Notes: generated by a model not told the origin, from the sequence alone. A stretch of 64,000 nucleotides of DNA from Arenimonas sp. GDDSR-1 (GCF_025980345.1 NZ_JAPDUI010000008.1:1-64000); one strand, 5' to 3'; positions 54,027-63,372 are shown, counted from the first letter of the stretch. A program made the numbers and translations.

Positions 54027-55773
54027 GCTTCCGCCGGGCGTCTGGGCCGTGTACCGGCGTCTGCTCGGCTATACCGGTAAATACCGGGTGTTCCTGCTGC
54101 TGGCTTTCCTCGGCATGATCGTCGAGGCGCTTGCCGCCGGTGCATTCACGGCACTGATGAAACCGATGGTCGACCAGACCTTCGTGGCCAAGAATCCGGA
54201 AGTGCGCTGGGTCCTTCCACTGTCGATAATCGGTCTGTTCGTGCTGCGCGGTGTCGCCACGTTCGTCACCGATTACGGCATGGCCCGTACCGGCAGAAGC
54301 GTTGTCCTCGATCTGCGTCAGCAGATCCTCGATAAATTCCTGCGCATGCCGAGTGCGCGTTTCGACCAGGAACCGATTCCGGCACTGGTCAGCCGCCTGA
54401 ACTACGATACCGATCAGGTTTCACAGGCGACCAGTGAAGCCATCAAGGTCTCGGTCACCGACACGCTTACGATTCTGGTCATGATTGCCGTGATGCTGAT
54501 GCAGAGCGTCAAGGTGACTCTGGCGGTGCTGCTCATCGCGCCGGTCATCGGTTTCATTTCCTCGAAGGTCGGCAAGCGCTACCGCCGCATCAACCGCAGC
54601 ATACAGGACGGTGTCGGCAAAATGGCGCAGGCGGCCGAAGAGGCCCTGTCCGCCCAGCATGAGGTCAAGATCTACGGCATGCAGGAAGCCGAACACCGGC
54701 GCTATGCCGGCCTGGCCCGAAACAATCTGGGCATGCATCTGAAGGTCGAGGCCACCAAAGCCACGGCTTCGGCAACGGTGCAGATTCTGGCGGCGGCGGC
54801 TTTGGCGGTCATCCTGATTGTTGCCGGTCATGAAGCCATGCAGGGCCGAATGACGGCCGGGGCTTTCGTGACCCTGATGACCTCGATGATGGTGCTGTTG
54901 CCCTCCCTGAAACGCATCACCAACGTACAGAGCATCATTCAGCGCGGCGTCGCCGCCAGCGAACGGCTGTTCGCCATCCTTGACCAGCCCGACGAACCGG
55001 ATGATGGCGTCCGCACGCTTGCGCGCGCGCGCGGGGAAATCCGTTTTGACGCGGTCGGCATCCGTTATTCGGAAAAGGGCCGGGCGGCCTTGACCGATAT
55101 TTCATTCACGGCCATGCCGGGGACGGTGACTGCGATCGTCGGCCGTTCCGGCAGCGGTAAAACCAGTCTGATTCGTCTTCTGCCGCGGTTTTATGAGCCG
55201 AATTCAGGACGTATCCTGCTTGATGGAATCGATATCCGCGAGCTGAAACTGGCCGATCTCCGGCGTCAGATCGCCCTGGTCAGCCAGCAGGTGATGCTGT
55301 TCGATGATTCGGTCATGGCCAACGTCCGCTACGGAAAAGCCGGTGCCAGCGATGAAGAGGTCTGGAACGCATTGCGGGCCGCCAATGCCGAGGAATTCGT
55401 GATCAAATTGCCCGAAGGCGTGCATACCGCCATCGGCGAACGCGGCGGCCGCCTCAGTGGCGGCCAAAGGCAGCGTCTTGCCATTGCCCGCGCTATTTTG
55501 AAAGATGCACCGGTTCTGATTCTCGACGAAGCCACGGCCGCGCTTGACAACGAATCCGAGCGGTTGGTGCAGGATGCCCTGGCGCATCTCATTCCTGACC
55601 GCACCACGCTGATCATCGCGCACCGTCTGTCCACGGTCGAACATGCCGATCAGGTCCTGGTGCTCGACGAGGGCCGTTTGGCCGAAATCGGAACGCATGC
55701 AGAGCTGCTGCAGCAGGGCGGTCTCTACAGCCATCTGCACCAGATGCAGTTCCGGGAACCGGATGGCGCCTGA
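54016..55773 (+). CDS. msbA: lipid A export ABC transporter MsbA
   Basis: A 585-residue half-transporter: six-helix exporter domain (about 20-320), then an ATPase domain with GRSGSGKTSLIRLLPRFY, LSGGQRQRLAIARAIL and PVLILDEATAALD. It flips lipid A-core across the inner membrane. I chose GTG 54016, which overlaps exbD by 11 bases and places about 35 residues before TM1. It overlaps lpxK by one base, the conserved msbA-lpxK pair. Confidence 0.95.
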   Translation: MSAELPPGVWAVYRRLLGYTGKYRVFLLLAFLGMIVEALAAGAFTALMKPMVDQTFVAKNPEVRWVLPLSIIGLFVLRGVATFVTDYGMARTGRSVVLDLRQQILDKFLRMPSARFDQEPIPALVSRLNYDTDQVSQATSEAIKVSVTDTLTILVMIAVMLMQSVKVTLAVLLIAPVIGFISSKVGKRYRRINRSIQDGVGKMAQAAEEALSAQHEVKIYGMQEAEHRRYAGLARNNLGMHLKVEATKATASATVQILAAAALAVILIVAGHEAMQGRMTAGAFVTLMTSMMVLLPSLKRITNVQSIIQRGVAASERLFAILDQPDEPDDGVRTLARARGEIRFDAVGIRYSEKGRAALTDISFTAMPGTVTAIVGRSGSGKTSLIRLLPRFYEPNSGRILLDGIDIRELKLADLRRQIALVSQQVMLFDDSVMANVRYGKAGASDEEVWNALRAANAEEFVIKLPEGVHTAIGERGGRLSGGQRQRLAIARAILKDAPVLILDEATAALDNESERLVQDALAHLIPDRTTLIIAHRLSTVEHADQVLVLDEGRLAEIGTHAELLQQGGLYSHLHQMQFREPDGA

Positions 55774-56735
55774 TGCACGGCCTTGAAACCCGTCTCAACA
55801 CGATCTGGTATTCCGGCGCCCCCGTGCCTTGGATCCTGCGGCTGCTGTCCCGAATGCATGCCTTTCTGTTGCCATTGCGCAGATCCGTTGAAACGGCCGT
55901 GATGCCGGTGCCGGTGGTGGTAGTCGGTAATTTCACGGCCGGTGGAACCGGTAAAACGCCGGTCATCATTGCTTTGGTCGACTATCTGAAGCGCACCGGA
56001 CACGCTCCGGGCGTGATCAGCCGAGGCTATGGCCGGCGTGGATCCGGTCCCGTAACGGTCTCAAAGGATTCACCGGCCGCCCTGACGGGCGATGAGCCGC
56101 TGTTGATCGCACGCCGCTGCGATGTACCGGTCCGTGTCGATGCCGACCGGCGCCGCGCCGCAGAATTCCTGCGCCATGCGGGATGTACCGTCATCGTATC
56201 CGATGATGGCCTGCAGCATCGCCGGTTGCCGCGCAGCCTCGAAATCGAAATCATCGATGACGCCCGCGGATACGGCAATGGCTTGCTTTTGCCGGCCGGC
56301 CCGCTCAGGGAGTGGCCGCGCAAAGTCGATTTCCGCATCCGCAACGGCCAGGGGCCGGACAGTGCCGCTGCCTATGGCATGCAGCTCGAGCCGGGGCATT
56401 GCAAGAACCTGATGTCCGGTGAAGTCAGGGGCTTATCGGCGTTCTCCGGAACGACGGTGCATGCCTTGGCGGGCATCGGAAATCCGGACCGTTTTTTCGC
56501 GATGCTGCGGCACGCCGGTATTCAGGTGCTTTCCCGTGCCTTTCCCGATCATCACCGTTTCGTCGCCGCCGATCTGCCGGAAGGGACGGTGCTGATGACC
56601 GAAAAAGATGCCGTCAAGGTGCCGGCAGCCGGCCGTGATGACCTGTGGGCCGTCGGCGTCGAAGCCCGGCTCAGTGCCGATTTCTTCGCACAGTTCGACC
56701 GCCGGCTGGCGGCCGCCGGAGGCTCCCATGCTTGA
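55773..56735 (+). CDS. lpxK: tetraacyldisaccharide 4'-kinase
   Basis: A 320-residue P-loop kinase of lipid A synthesis. The Walker motif VVGNFTAGGTGKTPVIIAL (about 51-69) and SRGYGRRG are diagnostic, as is VSDDGLQHRRLPRSLEIEIID. It phosphorylates the 4' position of lipid A disaccharide at the inner membrane. The first 25 residues form the membrane-associated N-terminal helix. It overlaps msbA by one base and kdsB by eight. Confidence 0.95.
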   Translation: MHGLETRLNTIWYSGAPVPWILRLLSRMHAFLLPLRRSVETAVMPVPVVVVGNFTAGGTGKTPVIIALVDYLKRTGHAPGVISRGYGRRGSGPVTVSKDSPAALTGDEPLLIARRCDVPVRVDADRRRAAEFLRHAGCTVIVSDDGLQHRRLPRSLEIEIIDDARGYGNGLLLPAGPLREWPRKVDFRIRNGQGPDSAAAYGMQLEPGHCKNLMSGEVRGLSAFSGTTVHALAGIGNPDRFFAMLRHAGIQVLSRAFPDHHRFVAADLPEGTVLMTEKDAVKVPAAGRDDLWAVGVEARLSADFFAQFDRRLAAAGGSHA

Positions 56736-57477
56736 TTTCACCGTCGCCATTCCGGCCCGATTCGCGTCGACCCGGCTTCCAGGCAAGCCGTTGCTGGATA
56801 TCGGAGGCATGCCGATGATCCGGCATGTGGCCGAACGTGCGCTGGCGGCCGGAGCCCGTGATGTGGTGGTCGCCACCGATGACCTCCGCATCGTCGAAGC
56901 CCTGCAGATGGAATCGGTCAGGGTCTGCATGACCTCGCCGGAACACCGGTCCGGTACCGATCGCTTGGCTGAATGTGCCGGGCAGCTGTCCTGGCCGGAT
57001 GATCGCATCATCGTCAATCTGCAGGGCGATGAGCCGTTCGCGCCGGCAACGGGAATCCGGCAATTGGCGGAATTGCTTGCCGCCAGCGGTGAACCGATGG
57101 CGACCCTGGTTACCGAAATTCGCGATCTGGCCGAGTTCAACAACCCCAACGCGGTGAAGGTCGTGCTTGATCGGCGGGGCAGGGCGCTTTACTTCAGCCG
57201 CGCACCGGTGCCTTGGCCGCGCGATGTTCCCGGTGCGCTTCCCTCGCCGGCGTGGCGGCATATCGGAATCTATGCTTACCGTGCCGGGTTTCTCAGACAG
57301 CTCAGCATGCTGCCGCCCAGTCCGCTTGAATGCAGCGAATCGCTTGAGCAGCTGCGTGCTCTGGAAAACGGTTTCGGCATCGCCGTCGCCCGTACGCTTG
57401 CCGAATTCCCGCAAGGCGTGGATACTCAAGAGGATCTGGACCGCGCCAACCGTTATTGGGCGGACCGGAAGGAATGA
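56728..57477 (+). CDS. kdsB: 3-deoxy-manno-octulosonate cytidylyltransferase
   Basis: A 249-residue nucleotidyltransferase activating Kdo with CTP for LPS core synthesis. It begins DFTVAIPARFASTRLPGKPLLDI and contains IVNLQGDEPF, YFSRAPVPWPRD and HIGIYAYRAGFL, all standard for KdsB. ATG 56728 was chosen at the family start; it overlaps lpxK. Together msbA, lpxK and kdsB supply late LPS steps. Confidence 0.95.
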   Translation: MLDFTVAIPARFASTRLPGKPLLDIGGMPMIRHVAERALAAGARDVVVATDDLRIVEALQMESVRVCMTSPEHRSGTDRLAECAGQLSWPDDRIIVNLQGDEPFAPATGIRQLAELLAASGEPMATLVTEIRDLAEFNNPNAVKVVLDRRGRALYFSRAPVPWPRDVPGALPSPAWRHIGIYAYRAGFLRQLSMLPPSPLECSESLEQLRALENGFGIAVARTLAEFPQGVDTQEDLDRANRYWADRKE

Positions 57478-57501
57478 TATGAACCGGTTCAGGAGCAGGT
57501 C

Positions 57502-58926
57502 ATGAACCCAACACCGGCTTACGAGCTGAGTGCCAAACTCGATTGGCTCAATGCCGAACCGCAGCGCATCGCCGCGCACCGCGGCCGTATCGTCGTCCTG
57601 CTTTTCTGGAGCGCATCGTCGGTCTATTGCCACAACATCCTGCATGATCTGGCAGCAATCCAGCGCAAGTGGCCGGACGCGGTCTCCGTGCTGGCGATAC
57701 ACCATCCGAAATTCAACGCCGAGCAGGATGCCAAGCTGATGGCGGAAGCCCTGACGCGGCTCGACATCGGCTTCCCGGTCGCCAATGACCGCGAGTGGAT
57801 TGCCTGGCAGCACTACAATGCACATTCCTGGCCGTTCATGGTGCTGATCGATGGCAAGGGGCGGCATGTCGCCGACTTCGTCGGCGACGACCAGACTTCG
57901 GCCATTGAATCCCGAATCGCAGCCATGCTCGAATCGGCCGCGCCCGCCGGACCCAAGCCCGGACAGCTGAAAGCGAAGGCCCGCAGCAAGGTGTTCAGTA
58001 CGCTGAATGCGCCCTCCGGCCTGGTCATCGCCAATGGCCTGCTGTATATCGCCGATGCCGGGCACCATCGCGTCCTCGAATGCGCGCTCGACGGCCGCAT
58101 CATCCGGGAGTTCGGCAACGGCGTGCCGCTGTTCCTCGACGGCTCTGCCGGCGATTCCAGCTTTCACCGGCCGTCCGCACTTGCGGTTCACCGCGATCAT
58201 GTCTATGTGGCCGATACCGGCAATCACGCCGTCCGCCGTTTGAGTCTGCTGCACGGAAGCGTGGATACGCTGCTGGGAGACGGCCGTCCAGGCCATCTGA
58301 CCTCGGATGGCGGTTTGGAAGCCGCCGTTGCTAGACTGAACAATCCCTGCGGCCTCTGCATCCATCAGGACAGTCTGATCGTGGCGGACAGCGGCAACAA
58401 CCGCTTGGGTCTGCTCAATTTGGGAAACCGGCAGTTCACCGGACTGGTCGGCGGCGGGGCCATCGGATTTCTCGACGGCGTCGGTGACCGTGCCAGATTG
58501 GCCCATCCGCTCGGTCTGGCCGGTACGCAGAATTTCCTGTACATGGTCGAAGGCACGGCGTCGTCGCTCCGCACCGTTGCCGTGCCGGAAGGCCGCGTCA
58601 ATACCCTGATCGGACATGGCCTTTATCAGTTCGGGAATGCCGATGGCAACCGTCAGAATGCGGCCATGCAGCATCCGACCGGTGTCGTGGTCGATGAGGG
58701 GCGCGGGATGGCCTGGATTGCCGACGCCTACAACCGCAAGATCCGGAGTTACAGCCTCGTCAACAACCAGCTGTCCACGCTGCCCTTGATGCAGAATCTG
58801 GTTCGACCGAGCGCGCTGGCACTGGATGCCGAGTCCCTTTGGATTGCCGACAGTGCCGGCAACCATATCTACCGCTACTTTTTCGAATCCGAGTACCTCT
58901 CGCGCATCAACATCCACGCGGCCTGA
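57502..58926 (+). CDS. thioredoxin-like domain plus NHL-repeat beta-propeller protein
   Basis: A 474-residue protein. The N-terminal 140 residues have a thioredoxin-like fold (GRIVVLLFWSASSVYCHNILHDLAAIQ, then SWPFMVLIDGKGRHVADFVG), but where a redox CxxC is expected only one Cys remains (SVYCHN). From about 165 to the end lie several NHL repeats (for example NGLLYIADAGHHRVLEC, HVYVADTGNHAVRRL). The arrangement matches NHLRC2-like proteins of unknown biochemical role. There is no signal peptide. It lies between kdsB and uvrC on the same strand, with short gaps. Confidence 0.85.
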   Translation: MNPTPAYELSAKLDWLNAEPQRIAAHRGRIVVLLFWSASSVYCHNILHDLAAIQRKWPDAVSVLAIHHPKFNAEQDAKLMAEALTRLDIGFPVANDREWIAWQHYNAHSWPFMVLIDGKGRHVADFVGDDQTSAIESRIAAMLESAAPAGPKPGQLKAKARSKVFSTLNAPSGLVIANGLLYIADAGHHRVLECALDGRIIREFGNGVPLFLDGSAGDSSFHRPSALAVHRDHVYVADTGNHAVRRLSLLHGSVDTLLGDGRPGHLTSDGGLEAAVARLNNPCGLCIHQDSLIVADSGNNRLGLLNLGNRQFTGLVGGGAIGFLDGVGDRARLAHPLGLAGTQNFLYMVEGTASSLRTVAVPEGRVNTLIGHGLYQFGNADGNRQNAAMQHPTGVVVDEGRGMAWIADAYNRKIRSYSLVNNQLSTLPLMQNLVRPSALALDAESLWIADSAGNHIYRYFFESEYLSRINIHAA

Positions 58927-58932
58927 CCGGCA

Positions 58933-60765
58933 ATGACCGAATCATCCGACAGCGCATTCGATGGCCGCCTGTTTGCGCAGGACCTGTCCTCGGCTCCCGG
59001 CGTTTACCGGATGTACGCCGAAGACGGCGGCGTGCTGTACGTGGGGAAAGCCGCCAATCTGAAAAAGCGTGTCGCCAGTTATTTCCGTGACGACCTGCCG
59101 TCACGGCGCATCGCGCACATGGTCAAGCAGATCAGGCGAATGGAAGTCACGGTGACCCGCACCGAAGCCGAAGCGCTCATCCTCGAAAACCAGCTGATCA
59201 AATCGCTCAAGCCGCGCTACAACATCCTGCTGCGGGATGACAAAAGCTATCCGTATATCGTCATCACCGAGGAAACCTGGCCGCGGATCGCCTTCCACCG
59301 CGGCTCGAGGACACTGTCCGGCAGTTATTTCGGGCCTTATCCCAGCGTGACCGCCGTGCGCACGACGCTGGACCTCATGCAGAAGATTTTCCGCCTGCGC
59401 AGCTGCGAAGATGCGGTTTTCCGGAACCGTTCCCGGCCCTGTCTCCAGCACCAGATCGGCCGCTGCAGCGCGCCGTGCGTCGGTCTGATCGGCGCGCGTG
59501 AATACGATGCCAGCATCAAACGGGCAGGCATGTTCCTGAACGGTCGCAGCAAGGAACTGGTCGATGATCTTACCCGGGCCATGGATGAGGCCAGTCAACG
59601 TCTCGAGTTCGAAGCGGCTGCATCGCTGCGCGATACCATTGCCGGCATCCGGACCATCCAGGCCAAGCAGTATGTCGAGGGCGACCAGGTCGACATGGAT
59701 GTCCTGGCGGCCGTGCTGGAGGACGGTACGGCCTGCGTCATGAGCCTGAGTTTCCGCAACGGCATGAGTTTCGGCACGCGGGCCTATTTTCCGAAATGCA
59801 ACGGTGCAGAGCGTGCCGAGGAGGTGCTGTCGGCATTCGTCGCGCAGTACTATCTCGAGCGTCCGCCGCCGCGCGAACTGATACTCAGCCATGCCATTGA
59901 AGACCATCTCCTGCTGGAAACGGTTCTCTCGGATCTCGGACGCCGTCGGGTGGAAATCAAACATGCGGTGCGCGGAGAGCGGGCGCGCTATCTGGCCATG
60001 GCCATGCAAAACGCACAGCTGGCGCTTGCCACCGAACGCCACGGCAAGCTCGCGCAGCGCAACCGCCTGCATGCCCTGCAGGAACTGCTTGGCATGGCCG
60101 AGCCGCCGCAGCGCATTGAATGCTTCGACATCTCGCATACCCAGGGCGAAGCCACGGTGGCTTCCAATGTGGTTTTCAACGCGGAAGGTTCGGTCCCGGG
60201 CCAGTACCGCCGTTTCAACATCGGCGGCATCACCCCCGGAGATGACTATGCGGCCATGCAGCAGGCCCTGGAACGGCGCTTCAAGCGTGCATTAGAGCAG
60301 GGCGTGATGCCGGACGTGCTGCTGATTGACGGCGGGGAAGGTCAACTGGCGCGCGCAAGGGCGGTGTTGTCGGGGCTGGGCATCGTTTCCGTCGTACTTG
60401 TCGGTGTTGCCAAAGGCGCCGCCCGGAAGGCCGGCGACGAGACCCTCATTCTGCCTGACGGCCGAGAAATCAAACCCGGCGCCGAATCCCCAGCGCTGCA
60501 GCTGGTCCAGCAGGTCCGCGACGAAGCCCACCGTTTCGCCATTACCGGCCACCGCGGAAGACGGCAGAAAACGCGCGATACGAGTACACTAGAACGCATT
60601 GAAGGCATCGGCGCCAAGCGCCGGGCCAGCCTGCTGAAGCATTTCGGCGGCTTACCGGGATTGAAAGGGGCGGGAGTGGAAGAAATCGCGCGGGTCGACG
60701 GCATCAATCAGGCATTGGCGGAGCGCATCTACGCGCAACTGCACGGCATCGATCTGGTGCCCTGA
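58933..60765 (+). CDS. uvrC: excinuclease ABC subunit C
   Basis: A 610-residue nucleotide-excision-repair endonuclease. The GIY-YIG domain is at the N-terminus (APGVYRMYAEDGGVLYVGKAANLKKRV), a CxxH-type motif follows (RPCLQHQIGRCSAPCVG), then a UVR domain (about 200-235), the RNase H-like half (IECFDISHTQGEATVASNVVF, VLLIDGGEGQL) and two C-terminal helix-hairpin-helix motifs (IEGIGAKRRASLLKHFG). The stop overlaps pgsA. Length is standard. Confidence 0.96.
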   Translation: MTESSDSAFDGRLFAQDLSSAPGVYRMYAEDGGVLYVGKAANLKKRVASYFRDDLPSRRIAHMVKQIRRMEVTVTRTEAEALILENQLIKSLKPRYNILLRDDKSYPYIVITEETWPRIAFHRGSRTLSGSYFGPYPSVTAVRTTLDLMQKIFRLRSCEDAVFRNRSRPCLQHQIGRCSAPCVGLIGAREYDASIKRAGMFLNGRSKELVDDLTRAMDEASQRLEFEAAASLRDTIAGIRTIQAKQYVEGDQVDMDVLAAVLEDGTACVMSLSFRNGMSFGTRAYFPKCNGAERAEEVLSAFVAQYYLERPPPRELILSHAIEDHLLLETVLSDLGRRRVEIKHAVRGERARYLAMAMQNAQLALATERHGKLAQRNRLHALQELLGMAEPPQRIECFDISHTQGEATVASNVVFNAEGSVPGQYRRFNIGGITPGDDYAAMQQALERRFKRALEQGVMPDVLLIDGGEGQLARARAVLSGLGIVSVVLVGVAKGAARKAGDETLILPDGREIKPGAESPALQLVQQVRDEAHRFAITGHRGRRQKTRDTSTLERIEGIGAKRRASLLKHFGGLPGLKGAGVEEIARVDGINQALAERIYAQLHGIDLVP

Positions 60766-61319
60766 TGGCCATTACCATTCCGACCTGGCTGACCCTGTTC
60801 CGCATCATTACCATTCCGGTAATGGTCGCTGCGTTTTACTGGCCGCACCCGCAGGGGCATATCATCACCACGGCGGTTTTCGTGCTCGGCGCCCTGACCG
60901 ATTGGCTGGACGGTTGGGTTGCGCGCCGGTTCAACATGGGGTCGGCCTTCGGCGCTTTTCTGGATCCGGTCGCCGACAAGCTCGCGGTCGCCATCACCCT
61001 GTTCATCATCGTGCAACGCCACCATACGGTGTACATGGCCCTGCTTGCCGCCGTCATCGTCGGTCGTGAAATCACGATTTCCGCGCTACGGGAATGGATG
61101 GCGCAGATCGGCGCCCATGGTCTGGTGAAAGTGGCCGGGCTCGGGAAAATCAAGACCATATTCCAGATGGTGGCGCTGGGTTGCCTGCTGTTCCAGCAGG
61201 ACCTGTTCGGGTTGCCGATCTTCCTGATCGGTCAAAGCCTGCTCACCATTGCGGCGGCATTGACCCTGTGGTCCGGTGTGGATTACCTGCGGGCGGCATG
61301 GCCGAGCATGCAGAAATGA
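60765..61319 (+). CDS. pgsA: CDP-diacylglycerol-glycerol-3-phosphate 3-phosphatidyltransferase
   Basis: A 184-residue membrane enzyme of phosphatidylglycerol synthesis. The CDP-alcohol phosphotransferase motif D-x2-DG-x2-AR-x8-G-x3-D-x3-D is complete in DWLDGWVARRFNMGSAFGAF and the following LDPVADK (about residues 45-71). It begins with IPTWLTLFRIITIPVMV, the usual first helix. uvrC-pgsA followed by tRNA genes is an ancient gammaproteobacterial arrangement. Confidence 0.95.
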   Translation: MAITIPTWLTLFRIITIPVMVAAFYWPHPQGHIITTAVFVLGALTDWLDGWVARRFNMGSAFGAFLDPVADKLAVAITLFIIVQRHHTVYMALLAAVIVGREITISALREWMAQIGAHGLVKVAGLGKIKTIFQMVALGCLLFQQDLFGLPIFLIGQSLLTIAAALTLWSGVDYLRAAWPSMQK

Positions 61320-61336
61320 TTTGTTCAGATTGAGGG

Positions 61337-61365
61337 TTGACAGAAAATCGGGGAAAACCGATAAT
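61337..61365 (+). promoter_or_regulatory. sigma-70 promoter of the tRNA cluster
   Basis: A perfect TTGACA (61337-61342), a 17-base spacer and GATAAT (61360-61365) precede tRNA-Gly by ten bases. This is one of the best promoter matches in the window. Confidence 0.88.
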
Positions 61366-61375
61366 AGTCATCTCC

Positions 61376-61451
<76 letters not shown>

Positions 61452-61459
61452 GTTTTACG

Positions 61460-61486
61460 AAAAACCTCGGTCCGCCCGGGGTTTTT
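61460..61486 (+). terminator. terminator-like hairpin between tRNA-Gly and tRNA-Cys
   Basis: AAAAACCTCGG pairs with CCGGGGTTTTT (11 bases including one G-T) around a five-base loop, with a T-run on the 3' side. It would terminate or attenuate transcription after tRNA-Gly, or act as a processing signal. Confidence 0.65.
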
Positions 61487-61539
61487 CATTTTCCGGCCTA
61501 GAACTTTTCGGGGTTTTTCGCTAGAATTCAAAGCCCACC

Positions 61540-61613
61540 GGCCTGGTGGCAGAGTGGTCATGCAGCGGCCTGCAAAGCCGTGTACGCCGGTTCGATTCCG
61601 ACCCAGGCCTCCA
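61540..61613 (+). tRNA. tRNA-Cys (anticodon GCA)
   Basis: A 74-base cloverleaf: acceptor GGCCTGG pairs with CCAGGCC, anticodon GCA lies at 61572-61574, the T loop is TTCGATT, and CCA is encoded. A TAGAAT (61522-61527) just upstream could be a -10, but no -35 is evident. Confidence 0.97.
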
Positions 61614-61630
61614 TCGACAGCCCAGTCACC

Positions 61631-61717
61631 GCCCCGGTGGCGAAATTGGTAGACGCATGGGACTTAAAATCCCCCGACCGCAAGGTTGTGCCGGTTCGAG
61701 TCCGGCCCGGGGCACCA
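61631..61717 (+). tRNA. tRNA-Leu (anticodon TAA)
   Basis: An 87-base class II tRNA with a long variable arm. Acceptor GCCCCGG pairs with CCGGGGC, the anticodon stem GGGA/TCCC encloses CTTAAAA with TAA at 61665-61667, and CCA is encoded. It is the last of the cluster and runs into a terminator. Confidence 0.97.
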
Positions 61718-61718
61718 G

Positions 61719-61742
61719 AAAAACCGCCCTCCGGCGGTTTTT
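61719..61742. terminator. terminator of the tRNA cluster, overlapping the opposing gene's stop
   Basis: AAAAACCGCC, loop CTCC, GGCGGTTTTT starts two bases after tRNA-Leu. It reads as a terminator in both directions, and its last two bases belong to the stop codon of the convergent gene ending at 61741. Confidence 0.92.
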
Positions 61743-63372
61743 ATGTTTCTGCTGAGCCAGGTCGGTATGCGCTGGCAGCCAGTATTCGCCAGCCCTCCGG
61801 CATCAAATCGCCGCAGTTCGCCGCATCGGATGCACATACCCGTCCATCAAGCAACGCCTGCAACATCTGCAGCCACTGACCGTAAGCTTGAAAATCGGCT
61901 TGCCACTGCGGGGCTTCGGGGCCTTTCCGCGCGAGGTCTTCCAGCAATGCCGGTATGGACTCGCCGCTGACGCCTCTGAAGGCCGCCACATCGACGCCGG
62001 CGAAATGACTGAGACGGGCCAGCAAAACCCAGGCATTGGCCCGGTCAATCCGTTCCGTGAGTGCCGCAGGCGGGATCGATGCATTGCGTGTCTGCTGTGC
62101 GATGAAACGCAGCGGCGCATAATTCAGCAAGCGCGATGCCAGGGACCATTGCGCGGTATACAGAGCCAGAGCGAGCTTCAGCAGGTGCATCCAGGTGCCG
62201 TCCGCATCCATGCCCAGACTCGTGCGGATACCTTCTTCACCGGATTCCATGAATTTTAGCAGCGGGCCCGCGCCGGCAACCAGACGCGGATCGGCGGATC
62301 CGCATCCGTAAATCATGGGCAAAATCCACAGCTTGCGCAGTGCCTTCCAGCCGTTTTCCGCATAGGCGTGTTGCCAACGGTCCAGCAGCTGTTCGCACTG
62401 CGCACGCAAGTCGACCGTCTGTTCAGGAGCAAGCAGGGGCATGACGCAATCCCTGCACATGCGCGACATCAGTGCCCGCCGGTCGAGGGCATTGGTCATG
62501 GCGACGACACCTTCGAACCGGGCGGCATGGCGTTGCCGTTCATGCGACTCGACCTGCGGCGCCGCGCCGGTCTCAAGCCGGTAGGCACGTCCTGCTACGG
62601 TGAAACATCCCGGTGCTTTTGCCGCCACGGGCGTGAAATCATCCCAATCCGCGGCATTCCAGGTATGCCATGGTCCGGGTGCGGCGATCCGGACCAGAAA
62701 TTCGGCCTTGTTGCGGTTGCCGTAGCGTAGCCGTTCGTCGAACCGGTCCGGCGCATCGTCCCGGAAGGCAATCTGGGGTTCAATCGGATAGGCTCCCGGA
62801 ACTTCCATGAAGCGATCATTCGATTCCAGACGCAGCATCGGTATCAAGGCGTAAAGCGCATCGGTGTCGGCATCGAGGGTTCGGGTGAGGCTTACCCAGT
62901 CGTCCACGGTGAAATAGCACCCGCCGTCCAGTGGAATCGTCCAGCGGGCATGAGATTGTCCCAGGTCGAGAGCCATATTGCGGGCGCGATTGATGTTGAT
63001 AGCGGTCAGGGATTTGTGCCGGTAAATCCATTCAATGGCCAAGCGGTTACGAATCAGGACTGGATTGAAGTCGGGCGGATAATTGCCGGCCAAGTCCGCG
63101 GGCAGGCCGCTGGCATCGAGAAATTGGGCATTGTAGACCGCCTCATCGAACGGCAGCACATGGCATTCCTGGCCGGCGGCCTCAATCAATGTCCTGCATT
63201 CGGTGGCGAGCGCTTGATCGATAAGGCCATTCAGAATCCAGTGTTTGCTGCATCCCGGAAGATCCGCTTCATGCGCGAGGATGTAACGCAGATTGCGCAG
63301 GGTGCATTCGGGATCATGGCGTGGGGGTAGGGAATTTCCCAAAATGCGGTAAATGGCGAAGTTCACAGGCAT
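61741..63372 (-). CDS. two-part protein: possible glycosyltransferase-like N-terminus, alginate-lyase-like helical C-terminus
   Basis: A 543-residue protein without signal peptide. The N-terminal half begins VNFAIYRILGNSLPPRHDP and contains a sugar-nucleotide-like DGG centre (ARWTIPLDGGCYFTVDDW, about 148-165). The C-terminal half (about 330-525) is helical and follows the layout of alginate lyase-type (alpha/alpha toroid) proteins: DADGTWMHLLKLALALYTA at the position of the catalytic NNHGTW, and FAGVDVAAFRGVSGESIPALLEDLA at the end. The catalytic Asn-His pair is missing. I do not know the family; a role in polysaccharide handling is inference. Its stop codon is shared with the tRNA terminator. 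Confidence 0.7.
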   Translation of the reverse strand: MPVNFAIYRILGNSLPPRHDPECTLRNLRYILAHEADLPGCSKHWILNGLIDQALATECRTLIEAAGQECHVLPFDEAVYNAQFLDASGLPADLAGNYPPDFNPVLIRNRLAIEWIYRHKSLTAININRARNMALDLGQSHARWTIPLDGGCYFTVDDWVSLTRTLDADTDALYALIPMLRLESNDRFMEVPGAYPIEPQIAFRDDAPDRFDERLRYGNRNKAEFLVRIAAPGPWHTWNAADWDDFTPVAAKAPGCFTVAGRAYRLETGAAPQVESHERQRHAARFEGVVAMTNALDRRALMSRMCRDCVMPLLAPEQTVDLRAQCEQLLDRWQHAYAENGWKALRKLWILPMIYGCGSADPRLVAGAGPLLKFMESGEEGIRTSLGMDADGTWMHLLKLALALYTAQWSLASRLLNYAPLRFIAQQTRNASIPPAALTERIDRANAWVLLARLSHFAGVDVAAFRGVSGESIPALLEDLARKGPEAPQWQADFQAYGQWLQMLQALLDGRVCASDAANCGDLMPEGWRILAASAYRPGSAET

